Assembly (NCBI GenBank): GCA_036924835.1
Contig: JBAGRR010000001.1
Span: 806,001 to 870,000, forward strand
Reading direction: 5' to 3'
DNA from: Nitrobacteraceae bacterium AZCC 1564
Lineage (GTDB): Bacteria; Pseudomonadota; Alphaproteobacteria; Rhizobiales; Xanthobacteraceae
Length of the DNA stretch: 64,000 nt
Within the stretch, counting starts at the first letter, position 1, and each line of letters opens with the position of its first letter. Of the stretch, positions 9,540-18,105 are shown one piece after another. The position numbers were made by a program, and so were the translations under genes. The notes under the pieces were generated by a model. It was not told the origin of the DNA and searched no databases. It saw nothing but the letters and a program-made list of their open reading frames with translations.

Positions 9540-10112
9540 ATGGCGAGACCAAAGCTTTTCGATCGCGATGAGGCCCTGCAGGCGGCCATCCGCGCGTTCC
9601 GCAACACCGGCTTTGCGGGCACGTCCACGGATGACCTGCTCAATGCCATGGGGATCAGCCGGCAGAGCCTCTACGACACGTTCGGCGACAAGCGCGCGCT
9701 CTATCTGGAAGCGCTGCGCCAGTACAATGCCGACAGCCTGTCGCGCTCGCTGCGCGCACTGCATGCGGCGCCCTCGCCGCGCGAGGGCCTTGAAGCGCTG
9801 CTGATGGAATTCGTCAGCCGCGCTACTGAAAACGGCCACTGCCTGGGCGTCAGTTCAATCGGCGAATTCGGCCGCGGCGATGACGACATCTGCGCGCTGA
9901 ACGACACCAGCGGCCATGTGCTTACCACCGCCATTCGCCAGGCCGTTGAAGCCGGTCACGCCTCCGGCCAGATTCCAAAATCCGTCTCACCCAAAGCTAC
10001 CGCCGTCTTCATCCTCACGCTGCTATCCGGCCTGAAAGTGCTCGCACGGGGCGGCGCCTCGCAGAACGACTTGCGCGATGCGGTGCGCGTCGGCCTGAAC
10101 AGCCTCGGATAA
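9540..10112 (+). CDS. TetR-family transcriptional regulator
   Basis: A 190-residue repressor. The N-terminal helix-turn-helix spans about residues 9-52 (DEALQAAIRAFRNTGFAGTS, then DLLNAMGISRQSLYDTFGDKRALY), an excellent match to the TetR_N domain. The C-terminal part is the ligand-binding and dimerization region and has no known-ligand signature. An operator-like palindrome precedes it and a better copy precedes the SDR gene 80 bp downstream, so it probably represses both itself and that dehydrogenase. The inducer is unknown, possibly an aldehyde or quinone handled by the enzyme. Confidence 0.9.
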   Translation: MARPKLFDRDEALQAAIRAFRNTGFAGTSTDDLLNAMGISRQSLYDTFGDKRALYLEALRQYNADSLSRSLRALHAAPSPREGLEALLMEFVSRATENGHCLGVSSIGEFGRGDDDICALNDTSGHVLTTAIRQAVEAGHASGQIPKSVSPKATAVFILTLLSGLKVLARGGASQNDLRDAVRVGLNSLG

Positions 10113-10158
10113 CGCCCTCACCCGTCTTTAGCCCTCCCTCATTTCTCTCGCTTAATTA

Positions 10159-10174
10159 TGGACTAAATAGTCCA
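10159..10174. promoter_or_regulatory. Perfect TetR-type operator palindrome upstream of the SDR gene
   Basis: TGGACTA-AA-TAGTCCA is a 7-2-7 perfect inverted repeat 18 bp before the SDR start and just upstream of its ribosome binding site (AAGGAG). A related 16-bp copy lies in front of the tetR gene at 9504. Confidence 0.7.
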
Positions 10175-10192
10175 ATAAAAAGGAGACTATCC

Positions 10193-10927
10193 ATGACCAC
10201 CACTCTTTCCGGGAAGACCGCGCTTGTGACCGGCGGATCGCGCGGCATCGGCGCCGCCGCCGTCCGCAGGCTGTCGGACGATGGCGCCAATGTCGCGTTC
10301 ACTTACGCGGCCTCCGCCGACAAAGCTAACGCGCTTGTGGACGAACTCACTGCAAAGGGCCGTAACGTGATCGCCATCAAAGCCGACAGCGCAAATCCGG
10401 AAGCGATCAAGCGTGCGGTGGCAAAGACCGCGCAACGCTTCGGCGGCGTGGACATTCTCGTCAACAACGCCGGCATCCTGCTGCACGGCATGGTGGACGA
10501 TTATTCGTTGGAAAATTTCGAGCGCATGGTCGCGGTGAATGTGCGCGCGGTGTTTGTCGCGGTGCAGGCGGTTCTGCCTCACATGCAAAGCGGCGGGCGG
10601 ATCATCACCACCGGTAGTGTTGCCGCCGACCGCACGGGATTTCCCGGCTCGTCGATCTACAGCATGACCAAGGGCGCCGTGGCAGCGCTGACGCGCGGCC
10701 TCGCACGCGATCTCGGCCCACGCGGCATCACGGTCAATACCATCCAGCCGGGCCCGACGGAGTCCGACATGAGCGCAGGCGCGCGCGAGATCGTCACGCC
10801 GCTGCTCGCCACCGGCCGCATGGGTAAGGATACCGAGATCGCAAGCCTTGTTGCGTATCTCGCCGGTCCCGAAAGCGCATTCATCACCGGAAGCGCGCTG
10901 ACGATCGACGGCGGTTATCTCGCGTGA
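10193..10927 (+). CDS. Short-chain dehydrogenase/reductase (SDR)
   Basis: A 244-residue classical SDR that uses NAD(P)H. The cofactor motif TGGSRGIG is at residues 13-20, the structural NNAG is near residue 90, and the catalytic Tyr and Lys are in IYSMTKGA near residue 156. The C-terminus ends with FITGSALTIDGGYLA, typical of the FabG/glucose dehydrogenase-like branch. It lies directly downstream of a TetR gene and an operator-like palindrome and is probably induced by a small molecule that binds that regulator. In this branch substrates vary widely, so none is assigned. Confidence 0.9.
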   Translation: MTTTLSGKTALVTGGSRGIGAAAVRRLSDDGANVAFTYAASADKANALVDELTAKGRNVIAIKADSANPEAIKRAVAKTAQRFGGVDILVNNAGILLHGMVDDYSLENFERMVAVNVRAVFVAVQAVLPHMQSGGRIITTGSVAADRTGFPGSSIYSMTKGAVAALTRGLARDLGPRGITVNTIQPGPTESDMSAGAREIVTPLLATGRMGKDTEIASLVAYLAGPESAFITGSALTIDGGYLA

Positions 10928-10993
10928 CAGAAGTCACGCTTGGCGCAATCGAACGCGATTGCTGACGCTTGATTGTGCCAGACGGCCGAGTGC

Positions 10994-11260
10994 TTAAAAT
11001 CCTACGCCGACGCCGATCCCGCCGCCGATACGGACGCAAGTGTCTGAACCGGGAGCACGAACAAAGCCAGCCCCGAACTCCGCGCAGGACGTCGCCTGGT
11101 GCGGCCGTGCGATCGGTTTCTGAGTTGGCGCCGTTGTTCGCTGGCGCGGGGCTTTGCCATCACGCGGCTCTTTCGGTGCGGCGAAGGTTGTCGTTGGAAT
11201 CGACAACACCGCCGCGGCCAACAAGACGAAGGCGAGGACTATAAGAGAGCGAAACATCAT
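10994..11260 (-). CDS. Small secreted protein with porin-like C-terminal motif
   Basis: An 88-residue product. Residues 1-27 form a clear Sec signal peptide ending at TFA-AP. The mature part is short, basic and proline-rich, then shows CAEFGAGFVRAPGSDTCVRIGG, which resembles the conserved start of Rhizobiales porins (C-x-x-x-G-x-G-F-x-x-x-P-G-x-D-T-C-[IV]-[KR]-I-G-G). The two cysteines may form a disulfide. It is far too short to be a porin, so it is either a small periplasmic protein of its own or a porin remnant. It is convergent with the SDR gene. Confidence 0.65.
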   Translation of the reverse strand: MMFRSLIVLAFVLLAAAVLSIPTTTFAAPKEPRDGKAPRQRTTAPTQKPIARPHQATSCAEFGAGFVRAPGSDTCVRIGGGIGVGVGF

Positions 11261-11309
11261 CCCTCCCTTATACCAGAATTGCTGAGGTCTTCACGTCCCA
11301 AAGCGGGAA

Positions 11310-11388
11310 CTAGTGGAGTGGATTTGACATTCGCTACCCACCCGGCAGCGAGTTCGTCAAGCGAATGTCAAATCCAAAACTCCACTAG
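11310..11388. repeat. Palindromic repeat, copy 1 (CTAG-bounded hairpin)
   Basis: A 79-bp inverted repeat that starts CTAGTGGAGTGGATTTGACA and ends with the near-complement. The arms (about 28 bp) flank a loop of about 25 bp. It belongs to the same family as the copies at 63313 and 59706. Confidence 0.85.
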
Positions 11389-11400
11389 AAACTATATTTG

Positions 11401-11476
11401 GCTAGTGTCCCGATTCCGAAGTTCGCATGATTTTGCTGCACGTTCGTCTGCGAACTTCGGAATCGAAGGGCACTAG
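11401..11476. repeat. Palindromic repeat, copy 2
   Basis: A 76-bp inverted repeat. The left arm contains TTCCGAAGTTCGC and the right arm GCGAACTTCGGAA, bounded by CTAGTG and CACTAG. The stem sequence differs from copy 1 but is equally self-complementary. Confidence 0.85.
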
Positions 11477-11488
11477 CAAGCTATTGTT

Positions 11489-11564
11489 CTAGTGTGGCTT
11501 TGGTTCAGAAGTCCGCATTCCGGACTCGCCGCACGAATGATGCGGACTTCAACCGCCACACTAG
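11489..11564. repeat. Palindromic repeat, copy 3
   Basis: A 76-bp inverted repeat bounded by CTAGTGTGG and CCACACTAG, with inner arms GAAGTCCGCA and TGCGGACTTC. Its last four bases (CTAG) are shared with the next copy. Confidence 0.85.
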
Positions 11565-11636
11565 TGGTCCTTTGATTCTAACATTCGCAGGAGGTGCCTG
11601 CTGAGCGGGATGCGAACGTTAGAATCGGACCACTAG
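11561..11636. repeat. Palindromic repeat, copy 4
   Basis: A 76-bp inverted repeat bounded by CTAGTGGTCC and GGACCACTAG, with inner arms GATTCTAACATTCGCA and TGCGAACGTTAGAATC. It ends 6 bp before the minE stop and may act as a 3' hairpin for the min operon. Confidence 0.85.
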
Positions 11637-11641
11637 TGACC

Positions 11642-11926
11642 TCACACCACAACCTTCAGCCGCCGGGGCTCGACGCCGTTCGGCAGTTCGATGTCGACTT
11701 CCAGCGTCGAGACGCTCTCGCCGCGGTCCATGCGAACGACGACCTTTTCCGGATCGAGCTCGACGTGCCGCGAGACCACCGCGAGAATTTCCTCGCGCAA
11801 GACGTTCAAGAGATCCGGCTGGCCGCGCAGGCCGCGTTCATGCGCGAGAAGAATCTGCAACCGTTCCCGTGCAACCGGCGCAGATGCCGAACGGCCGCTG
11901 AGGAGCCGCCACAGATTCATGCTCAT
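11642..11926 (-). CDS. minE: Cell division topological specificity factor MinE
   Basis: A 94-residue protein that drives pole-to-pole oscillation of MinD by stimulating its ATPase. The N-terminal membrane-targeting and MinD-binding helix (about residues 1-35, [17 protein letters not shown]) and the C-terminal topological domain ([17 protein letters not shown], then [12 protein letters not shown]) are both present, and the length fits the family. The gene overlaps minD by 4 bp (ATGA) and is the last gene of the minCDE operon. Four palindromic repeats follow it. Confidence 0.95.
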   Translation of the reverse strand: MSMNLWRLLSGRSASAPVARERLQILLAHERGLRGQPDLLNVLREEILAVVSRHVELDPEKVVVRMDRGESVSTLEVDIELPNGVEPRRLKVVV

Positions 11927-12741
11927 GCAGCGGCCCTCCGTCCGAGTAGTCGATTCATGAAGCCCCTGCGTTCGGTCGGCACCACCATGGCGATGGATTC
12001 ACCCATCAGGCGGCGGGCGGCATCGGTGTAGGCCTTGGCCGGCGCGCTCGCCGCATTGTTAAGCGTGACAGGCGTGCCGACGTTCGACGCTTTCAACACA
12101 TCCTGGCTCTCGGGAATGATGCCGAGCAACGGCGTTGCCAAGATTTCCAGGATGTCGTCGATGCTGAGCATCTCGCCGCGCGCCGCGCGCGAGGTGTCGT
12201 AGCGGGTGATGAGAATGTGCTTCTTGATCTGCTCGCCCTTCTCCGCCTTCACGGTCTTGGAATCGAGCATGCCGATGATGCGATCGGAGTCGCGGACCGA
12301 CGAGACTTCGGGATTGGTAACGATGACCGCTTCGTCTGCAAAGCGCATTGCCATCGTCGCGCCGCGCTCGATGCCCGCGGGGCTATCGCAGAGAATCCAA
12401 TCGAACTTCTCGCGTAGTTCGGCGATGACGGCGCCGACGCCCTCATCGGTCAGCGCATCCTTGTCCCTCGTCTGCGACGCGGGAAGCAGCCACAGATTAT
12501 CGAGGCGCTTGTCGCGGATGAGCGCCTGCGAGAGCTTGGCGACTCCATGCACCACGTTGATGAGATCGAATACCACGCGGCGTTCGGCGCCCATCACGAG
12601 ATCCAGATTGCGCAAGCCGACATCGAAATCCACGACCACGACTTTCTCGCCGCACTGCGCAAGCGCAGCGCCCAGTGCGGCAGTGGACGTCGTCTTTCCA
12701 ACTCCACCTTTGCCAGACGTCACGACCAAGACTTTGGCCAT
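11923..12741 (-). CDS. minD: Septum site-determining ATPase MinD
   Basis: A 272-residue membrane-associated ATPase that recruits MinC and is cycled by MinE. The deviant Walker A motif GKGGVGKTT is at residues 10-18, with the signature lysine, and the switch region has [17 protein letters not shown]. The [10 protein letters not shown] segment near residue 117 matches MinD rather than ParA. The C-terminus ends with [10 protein letters not shown], an amphipathic membrane-targeting helix. It starts 21 bp after the minC stop and overlaps minE by 4 bp. Confidence 0.96.
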   Translation of the reverse strand: MAKVLVVTSGKGGVGKTTSTAALGAALAQCGEKVVVVDFDVGLRNLDLVMGAERRVVFDLINVVHGVAKLSQALIRDKRLDNLWLLPASQTRDKDALTDEGVGAVIAELREKFDWILCDSPAGIERGATMAMRFADEAVIVTNPEVSSVRDSDRIIGMLDSKTVKAEKGEQIKKHILITRYDTSRAARGEMLSIDDILEILATPLLGIIPESQDVLKASNVGTPVTLNNAASAPAKAYTDAARRLMGESIAMVVPTERRGFMNRLLGRRAAA

Positions 12742-12762
12742 TCCTACCTCCTCCTTAGCCGG

Positions 12763-13461
12763 TTAATTCAGCGGTGAAATTCTCATCATGTCGCCGTCGA
12801 GCCACGCCTGCGCGGGCCGATGACGTACGGTTTCGTTGATGTCTTCTGCAGTCCGGTAAAAGCCATCGATGGCGAGCAGCTCGGCCTCGATCTTTTGGCA
12901 ATAGATCCGCGCGCCTGGATTGCCGCTGACGCCCGCCATCGCGCGGCCACGCAACGCCCCGTACACATGGATGGAGCCGCCCGCGACGATCTCGGCGCCT
13001 GAGCCTACCGAACCCAGCACCGTGACGTCGCCGTCCATGAATACGACCGACTGTCCCGATCGCACCGGGCTGTCGAGCAACAGCGACGTTGGCCGCGGCT
13101 TCTCGTCCGGCTTCTTCTGCTGCTCTTGCTGTTCGATCACAACCGGACGCCCGCTGGTGAGAACCGGCGGCAAGTCAGGCGTGAGCTTGGAAGCATCCAC
13201 GCCCTCAAAACCGAGAACGCGGATATTTCTTGCGTGAAGACTGGTGACCAGATGCGTGATGGCGGATTGGCTTAACGACAGCGCGGAGAGATCGAGGACG
13301 ACGGGCCGTCCGACAAAAAATCCGGGCGACGTCGCGATCGTTGCGTCGATCTGCTCCAGCCACCCCACGATCGGCACAACGGGGCTGAACACGAACGCGA
13401 CGTAGGACCGCCCCCGGAGGCGCACCATCTGCCGTTGTGGTTCCACCTTCTGTGAAAGCAT
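12763..13461 (-). CDS. minC: Septum formation inhibitor MinC
   Basis: A 232-residue inhibitor of FtsZ polymerization. The N-terminal domain (about residues 1-100) holds the FtsZ-interaction fold; the C-terminal beta-helix contains the conserved segment MDGDVTVLGSVGSGAEIVAGGSIHVYGALRGRAMAG followed by ARIYCQ, the MinD-binding and dimerization region. A proline/lysine-rich linker lies between. It is the first gene of the minus-strand minCDE operon and is divergent from ilvA. Confidence 0.94.
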   Translation of the reverse strand: MLSQKVEPQRQMVRLRGRSYVAFVFSPVVPIVGWLEQIDATIATSPGFFVGRPVVLDLSALSLSQSAITHLVTSLHARNIRVLGFEGVDASKLTPDLPPVLTSGRPVVIEQQEQQKKPDEKPRPTSLLLDSPVRSGQSVVFMDGDVTVLGSVGSGAEIVAGGSIHVYGALRGRAMAGVSGNPGARIYCQKIEAELLAIDGFYRTAEDINETVRHRPAQAWLDGDMMRISPLN

Positions 13462-13765
13462 GTTGCCGACTCTCTATTGTTACTGATTTGTTAAATTGAG
13501 AGTCAGGCAATCGTAGTTAACAAACAGTTAAACGACCCATTAATTCCTTAACTTTCATTGGCTTGCTGCACTTTGGCTGCGCTCGCATACCGTGTCTGAA
13601 AGAAAATTTTCGCGCGATTGCGCACGGGCGCGACCGAAGCAAGTCCCAATTTGTCGTGAGACTAATGTGACTTGCCGGTGACTGTTGAAGCTTCTCGGCA
13701 ACCTGTTACGAATGCGGACTTCGTCTTGCGACGCACCCTGCCGACCGCCCAGTGAGAACATTGAT
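13462..13765. other. Intergenic region between minC and ilvA
   Basis: About 300 bp between divergent genes that must hold both promoters. It is AT-richer near 13480-13560 (repeated GTTAAC and GTTAA steps). No regulator site is recognised, and I see no attenuator-like leader peptide for ilvA. Confidence 0.35.
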
Positions 13766-15280
13766 ATGCACGACTACGTCCGCCGCATCCTCGACTCAGC
13801 CGTTTACGAGGTCGCGAACGAAACGCCGCTCGAGCGGATGGGCATGTTGTCGGAGCGACTCGGCCGGGACGTCTTCCTGAAGCGGGAGGATCTCCTGCCC
13901 GTTTTCTCGTTCAAGCTTCGCGGCGCCTACAACAAAATCGCAAAACTATCTGCAAGTGAGAGGCAGCAAGGCGTTATCTGCGCCTCCGCGGGCAATCATG
14001 CGCAGGGTGTCGCTTATTCCGCGCAGCGGATGGGCGTGCGCGCCATCATTGTCATGCCCACCACGACGCCTTCCATCAAGGTCAAGGCGGTGCGACGTCT
14101 CGGCGGCGAAGTGATCATCTATGGCGATACCTTCGACGACGCCCGGCTCCATGCTCTGGACCTCTGCAAGAAAGACAATCTGGTCTTCGTGCACCCTTAT
14201 GACGACCCCGATGTGATCGCGGGGCAAGGCACCATCGGCGTTGAGCTCCTTCGTCAACACTCAAATCAGCTCGCCGCCATTTACGTGCCGATCGGTGGCG
14301 GCGGCCTTGCTGCGGGGATTGCGAGCTACGTCAAGTTCCTGCGGCCTGAGATCCGCGTCATCGGCGTCGAACCGGAAGACGCGGCTTCGATGAAGGCAGC
14401 CATCGCGGCGGGGCGGCCTGTGCCCCTCGACGAGGTCGGCATCTTCGCCGATGGCGTGGCTGTGCGGCAGGCGGGTGAAGAAACGTTCCGCCTATGCAGC
14501 ACCTTGCTCGACGAGGTGGTGACCGTCACCACCGATGAGATTTGCGCCGCCATTAAAGATATCTTCGACCATACGCGAGCCATCTCCGAACCCGCCGGCG
14601 CCGTCTCACTCGCCGGCTTGCGCAAGCATGCCGGACAACTCGATCTCCCCGGCGCGGTCATCGCGATCTCATCAGGCGCCAACATGAATTTCGACCGGTT
14701 GCGGCATGTGGCCGAGCGCGCCGAGATTGGCGAACGCTCAGAAGCATTGCTTGGTGTGACCATTCCGGAAAAGCCGGGCTCTTATCGCTCTTTCATCCGA
14801 CTGCTGGGTGATCGCGCAATCACGGAGTTCAACTATCGCATCGCGCCCGGAGCGAATGCCCAGATCTTCGTCGGCGTTGCGCTCAAGGCCGGCCAGGCGG
14901 AGAAAGAGGAGATCATCGCCCTGCTCCGCGACCACGCGCTCACGGTCGTCGACATGACGGACAATGAGCTCGCCAAGCTTCACGTCCGCTACATGGTTGG
15001 CGGCCGCGTCGAAGGCTTGATGGATGAGATGCTCTACCGCTTCGAATTCCCCGAACGTCCCGGTGCGCTTCTCAAATTCCTCGAAGGCTTGCGATCCGAC
15101 TGGAACATTTCGCTCTTCCACTATCGCAATCACGGCTCTGACTTCGGGCGCGTGCTGGCTGGCATTCAAGTCCCGCGAACCGAGAGGGCCGCGTTCGAGA
15201 AATTCCTGAAAGAGCTTGGCTATCCGCATTGGGATGAGACCGGTAACCCGGCTTATGCCATGTTCCTTGGCAAGAACTGA
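13766..15280 (+). CDS. ilvA: Threonine ammonia-lyase, biosynthetic type
   Basis: A 504-residue PLP enzyme that converts threonine to 2-oxobutanoate, the first step toward isoleucine. The PLP lysine is in VFSFKLRGAYN (Lys50), and the glycine loop GGGGLAAG binds the cofactor phosphate. The C-terminal third carries two ACT-like regulatory domains (LLGVTIPEKPGSYRSFIRLL and YRFEFPERPGALLKFLEGL), so it is the long, feedback-regulated form, matching the E. coli length of about 514. The ATG at 13766 (MHDYVRRILD) fits the family; the frame is open 81 bases further upstream. Confidence 0.93.
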   Translation: MHDYVRRILDSAVYEVANETPLERMGMLSERLGRDVFLKREDLLPVFSFKLRGAYNKIAKLSASERQQGVICASAGNHAQGVAYSAQRMGVRAIIVMPTTTPSIKVKAVRRLGGEVIIYGDTFDDARLHALDLCKKDNLVFVHPYDDPDVIAGQGTIGVELLRQHSNQLAAIYVPIGGGGLAAGIASYVKFLRPEIRVIGVEPEDAASMKAAIAAGRPVPLDEVGIFADGVAVRQAGEETFRLCSTLLDEVVTVTTDEICAAIKDIFDHTRAISEPAGAVSLAGLRKHAGQLDLPGAVIAISSGANMNFDRLRHVAERAEIGERSEALLGVTIPEKPGSYRSFIRLLGDRAITEFNYRIAPGANAQIFVGVALKAGQAEKEEIIALLRDHALTVVDMTDNELAKLHVRYMVGGRVEGLMDEMLYRFEFPERPGALLKFLEGLRSDWNISLFHYRNHGSDFGRVLAGIQVPRTERAAFEKFLKELGYPHWDETGNPAYAMFLGKN

Positions 15281-15414
15281 CACGGTGCCCTCACTCGAGC
15301 GCCTAGCTGCAGTTTGAAATTGTCTCACAGAGACGGCTTCCCGTCTGGAGTCATCAGCCGATCCGTTTGCAGATTGATCCAGGCTGCCTCGCAAATATTG
15401 TTCTGCTGCCTGCC

Positions 15415-15630
15415 TCAAACTCGAGAATGCCTCACGCTGATCTTCGGTTCAGCGGTCCGCGCGATTTCCAGACCGTTCACTGTCAATTGCCCCTCTTCCC
15501 ACGGCGCAACATTAATCTCAAAACGATCTTTTCCGACATAGGCAAAGAATTGCTGCACGGTCGCGCCTTTACCGACGGGCATGTCTTTGTTCGGCTCCCA
15601 GGTTGCTGCGTTTGGCGACATGACGATCAC
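15415..15630 (-). CDS. Possible small protein, 71 residues
   Basis: A 71-residue minus-strand frame after ilvA with a protein-like composition (YVGKDRFEINVAPWEEGQLT). I do not recognise it. It sits in a 458-bp gap between convergent genes with no clear partner, so it may be a small orphan gene or the remnant of a longer one. Confidence 0.35.
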   Translation of the reverse strand: MIVMSPNAATWEPNKDMPVGKGATVQQFFAYVGKDRFEINVAPWEEGQLTVNGLEIARTAEPKISVRHSRV

Positions 15631-15738
15631 TCCGTTGCTTTGTCATCCCTCAATCAGCGCAGGTGCTTTCATCACTGACCGGTTGGACGGTTACGCAAAT
15701 AGACAAACCAGTAAGCCGCTGCGGCCATGAGAGAGCTG

Positions 15739-16971
15739 CTAGTGACCGTTCAAGACCAGCGTTTTGAAAGGAAGGATCAGCGCCTGAATCCGAAGCAACA
15801 TCGCATGCACAACGCCGACCGCATCAATGGCATGCAGCGCAGCGCCCTTGAGCGCGCCGACCTTGCCTGAGGAGATCACGTCGTGGTTGCTGGTGTAGGC
15901 GTTGACAAGACAGCTGCTGCCGGCGGTGACCCCATCGAGACCGTCTTTGTACAGCGGCTCAAGGTGCACCAGGATCGTTCCCGGACGGGCGATCGCCTGA
16001 ATATCAACCAGCTGCTCGCCCCCGCGGAATTGCCCAGCCGCGATGTAATCCTGAACGCTGGTCAGGACCATCGGAATCACTGTCCAAGGCTTTGAAACAC
16101 AGGTCGCCTCGGCGATCATGCCCGGCTTCAAGACCTGGGCCTCGATCTGACCAAAGCCGGCTTGCAGGAGCCCCTGCCCCGCGCGCTCCGGAATCAAGAT
16201 CCCCGCCGGCCGCATCAAGGGATTGACCACGTCACCGACACGAAGGGCAAACTGCTCGACCCGGCCGCTCACGCCCGCCCGGACATAGGTCTTTTCCAGC
16301 TCGACCTGCGCCTGCGCCAAGGCAGCTTCGGCACTGGCGCGCTCGGCCGGCAACAGCGTTGTCATGCGAAACGTTGCCGACTCCTTCGCCGCCACCGCCG
16401 CATCGATCCCGCCCTGCCGTCCCTCCACGATCACCTGGAGCTTCTCAATGTCACGCTGCGGAACAATGCCCGGATTGCGGCGCTGCAGTTCGCTCTTCAC
16501 ATCCAGCTCGTCTTTGGCTTGCTGATAGGCACTCCGCGCCTCCTGGATCTGCGCGTCGGCCTTCATGAGATCGGCGCGCGTGGCGGCGATTGCAGCATCG
16601 ACTTCGGCAATCTTCCGCTTGGCGACCTCCAGTGCCGCCTGCTGCTTGGAACTGTCGAGCCTGAAAATGAGATCGCCTTGCGCAATCGGCGCGCTGAAAC
16701 CCACGCGCACCTCTGCGACCCGGCCGGAGGTCTCCGGCAGGATCGGCACCGTTCTGAAGAACAGCGCCGCGCTCGTCGTCGACGGATGGAAGTAGAAGAT
16801 GAGCGTGATCAGCGACACCGTCAGCAGCAGACAGGCGGTTAGTCCCCACCGCAGCTCAAACCACACCGAATAAAACGTGATCTCCTTGCCGAGCCGCTTG
16901 CCCTGGACATAACGGCGGTAGAGGAAATCCGGGACAATCGTAACGAGCGAACACAGCAGGAGTTCAAGCAT
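15739..16971 (-). CDS. HlyD-family membrane fusion protein (YiaV/YibH-like)
   Basis: A 410-residue periplasmic adaptor. The N-terminus has one or two membrane segments (about residues 1-20 and 35-60), then a biotinyl-lipoyl-like half (TSGRVAEVRVGFSAPIAQGD), a long coiled coil (about residues 115-215), and the second lipoyl half (VELEKTYVRAGVSGRVEQ). The ATG at 16971 is used because translation further upstream is in a frame antisense to real coding and reads as low-complexity Arg and Ser. It overlaps the upstream membrane-protein gene by 8 bp. In E. coli yiaV and yiaW form the same pair. An export role is likely, cargo unknown. Confidence 0.82.
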   Translation of the reverse strand: MLELLLCSLVTIVPDFLYRRYVQGKRLGKEITFYSVWFELRWGLTACLLLTVSLITLIFYFHPSTTSAALFFRTVPILPETSGRVAEVRVGFSAPIAQGDLIFRLDSSKQQAALEVAKRKIAEVDAAIAATRADLMKADAQIQEARSAYQQAKDELDVKSELQRRNPGIVPQRDIEKLQVIVEGRQGGIDAAVAAKESATFRMTTLLPAERASAEAALAQAQVELEKTYVRAGVSGRVEQFALRVGDVVNPLMRPAGILIPERAGQGLLQAGFGQIEAQVLKPGMIAEATCVSKPWTVIPMVLTSVQDYIAAGQFRGGEQLVDIQAIARPGTILVHLEPLYKDGLDGVTAGSSCLVNAYTSNHDVISSGKVGALKGAALHAIDAVGVVHAMLLRIQALILPFKTLVLNGH

Positions 16972-17434
16972 GGCTGTGCTCCTCCGCCTTCGGGCCGCGC
17001 ACCGACGCTTTGCCCTCGAGGGGAGGAGCGGTCGGACCGGCAGTGTCCGCGGCCGCCGCTGTCGCTCCCGCCTCGCCCTGGTCCGCAATCTTCTCGACCG
17101 ACCCGGCGATGCTGCGAAGCGGGGTCCCGAAGTCCGGAATATCGATGAAGGCCAGCAGCAAGCCCGCAATCCAGAACAGATGGATGTGGGTAAACAGCGC
17201 GAGCAGGCCCAGGATCGCGACAATCTCGAATTGCAGCTTCTGCGACTTGTGGGCCATGCGCTCAGGCAGGCTGTGCAGCCGCAGATAGAGGTTTCCAATG
17301 CCGAGGACGGCGGCAATCAGCAACGCCCCAACAATGACCGTCAACCAATCCGGATCGCCCGGCGCGGTAATGAAGAACGGCAGGTGGTGGGGCGCCATTG
17401 GATGCAGTTGATCGCTCACCGGAGCACTCCACAA
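16964..17434 (-). CDS. Small inner-membrane protein, YiaW/DUF3302-like
   Basis: A 156-residue protein with two or three hydrophobic segments (VIVGALLIAAVLGIGNLYL, then IVAILGLLALFTHIHLFWIAGLL). The LHSLPERMAHK segment followed by the hydrophobic LALFT motif resembles the DUF3302 family, whose member YiaW is paired with the HlyD-like YiaV. The C-terminal tail is rich in Ala, Glu and Pro and probably lies in the cytoplasm or periplasm as a flexible extension. Its stop overlaps the start of the HlyD gene, so the two are translated together. An alternative start lies at 17398. Confidence 0.65.
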   Translation of the reverse strand: MWSAPVSDQLHPMAPHHLPFFITAPGDPDWLTVIVGALLIAAVLGIGNLYLRLHSLPERMAHKSQKLQFEIVAILGLLALFTHIHLFWIAGLLLAFIDIPDFGTPLRSIAGSVEKIADQGEAGATAAAADTAGPTAPPLEGKASVRGPKAEEHSHA

Positions 17435-17576
17435 AATCCGCAGGGCCTAAAATTTCAGCCGACAGCGTGTGGCTTTCCCGGCCGGCGGGTTTGATCTGGA
17501 TCAAGCGAAGGCATTCAATCCGCGCCCTATCATCGGCGCGCCAGGGGCAGTGATTTTGAGCCAGGAAGGACCCGCC

Positions 17577-18029
17577 ATGCCCATCAACATAGACGAGCTA
17601 CTGCCGTCGGCGACGGAAATTCAAAAGCAGGCCGCAATGAAAGAGTCCGAGAAGGCCGCGGCCTACGCAAAGCGGGCGGCGGATGCAGAGGCGGAAAAGC
17701 GCGCGCTGATCGAGAAGCTGAGCCAACCTTCCGGACTTTCCGAGGACCAAAAGGTCCAACTCGCGTCGTCGGTCATCCAACGCGCGGTCAGAAACGGCCT
17801 GACTGAGGTTCAAGTCTACCGCTTTCCGAACTCGATGTGCACCGACCACGGGCGTGCCATCAATCAGCAGGAAGCGGGCTGGGAACAGACGTTGACCGGG
17901 ATTCCTCAGGAGATCTACCAGCTGTGGTCGGATTATCTCCAGCCGCGAGGCTATCGCATTCGATACCAGATCGTCGATTTTCCGGGCGGCATGCCGGGAG
18001 ACATCAGCATCGTGATCGCGTGGGGCTGA
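17577..18029 (+). CDS. Conserved hypothetical protein with N-terminal coiled coil
   Basis: A 150-residue protein of unknown function. The N-terminal half (about residues 10-60) is an alpha-helical, Ala/Glu/Lys-rich stretch (KQAAMKESEKAAAYAKRAAD); the C-terminal half is globular, with VYRFPNSMCTDHGRAINQ and a final VDFPGGMPGDISIVIAWG. An ATG at 17577 preceded by AGGAAGGA is preferred to the longer frame from 17469. It is divergent from the HlyD pair and convergent with the isomerase gene. No enzyme motif is visible. Confidence 0.65.
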   Translation: MPINIDELLPSATEIQKQAAMKESEKAAAYAKRAADAEAEKRALIEKLSQPSGLSEDQKVQLASSVIQRAVRNGLTEVQVYRFPNSMCTDHGRAINQQEAGWEQTLTGIPQEIYQLWSDYLQPRGYRIRYQIVDFPGGMPGDISIVIAWG

Positions 18030-18105
18030 TTGACCTCCCGCGAAGGACCTCGTGACACGCAGACACGGTGCGAGGTCGCCGGCTCCTAACGCGTACGCTT
18101 GTTAC

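Noticed and set aside
11310..11636. CRISPR array
   Set aside because: The units are hairpins with different stems, not identical direct repeats with unique spacers, and no cas genes are near.
16972..17316. Longer N-terminus for the HlyD-like protein
   Set aside because: It overlaps the membrane-protein gene in another frame and reads as Arg/Ser/Pro-rich noise; the ATG at 16971 begins with a membrane segment.
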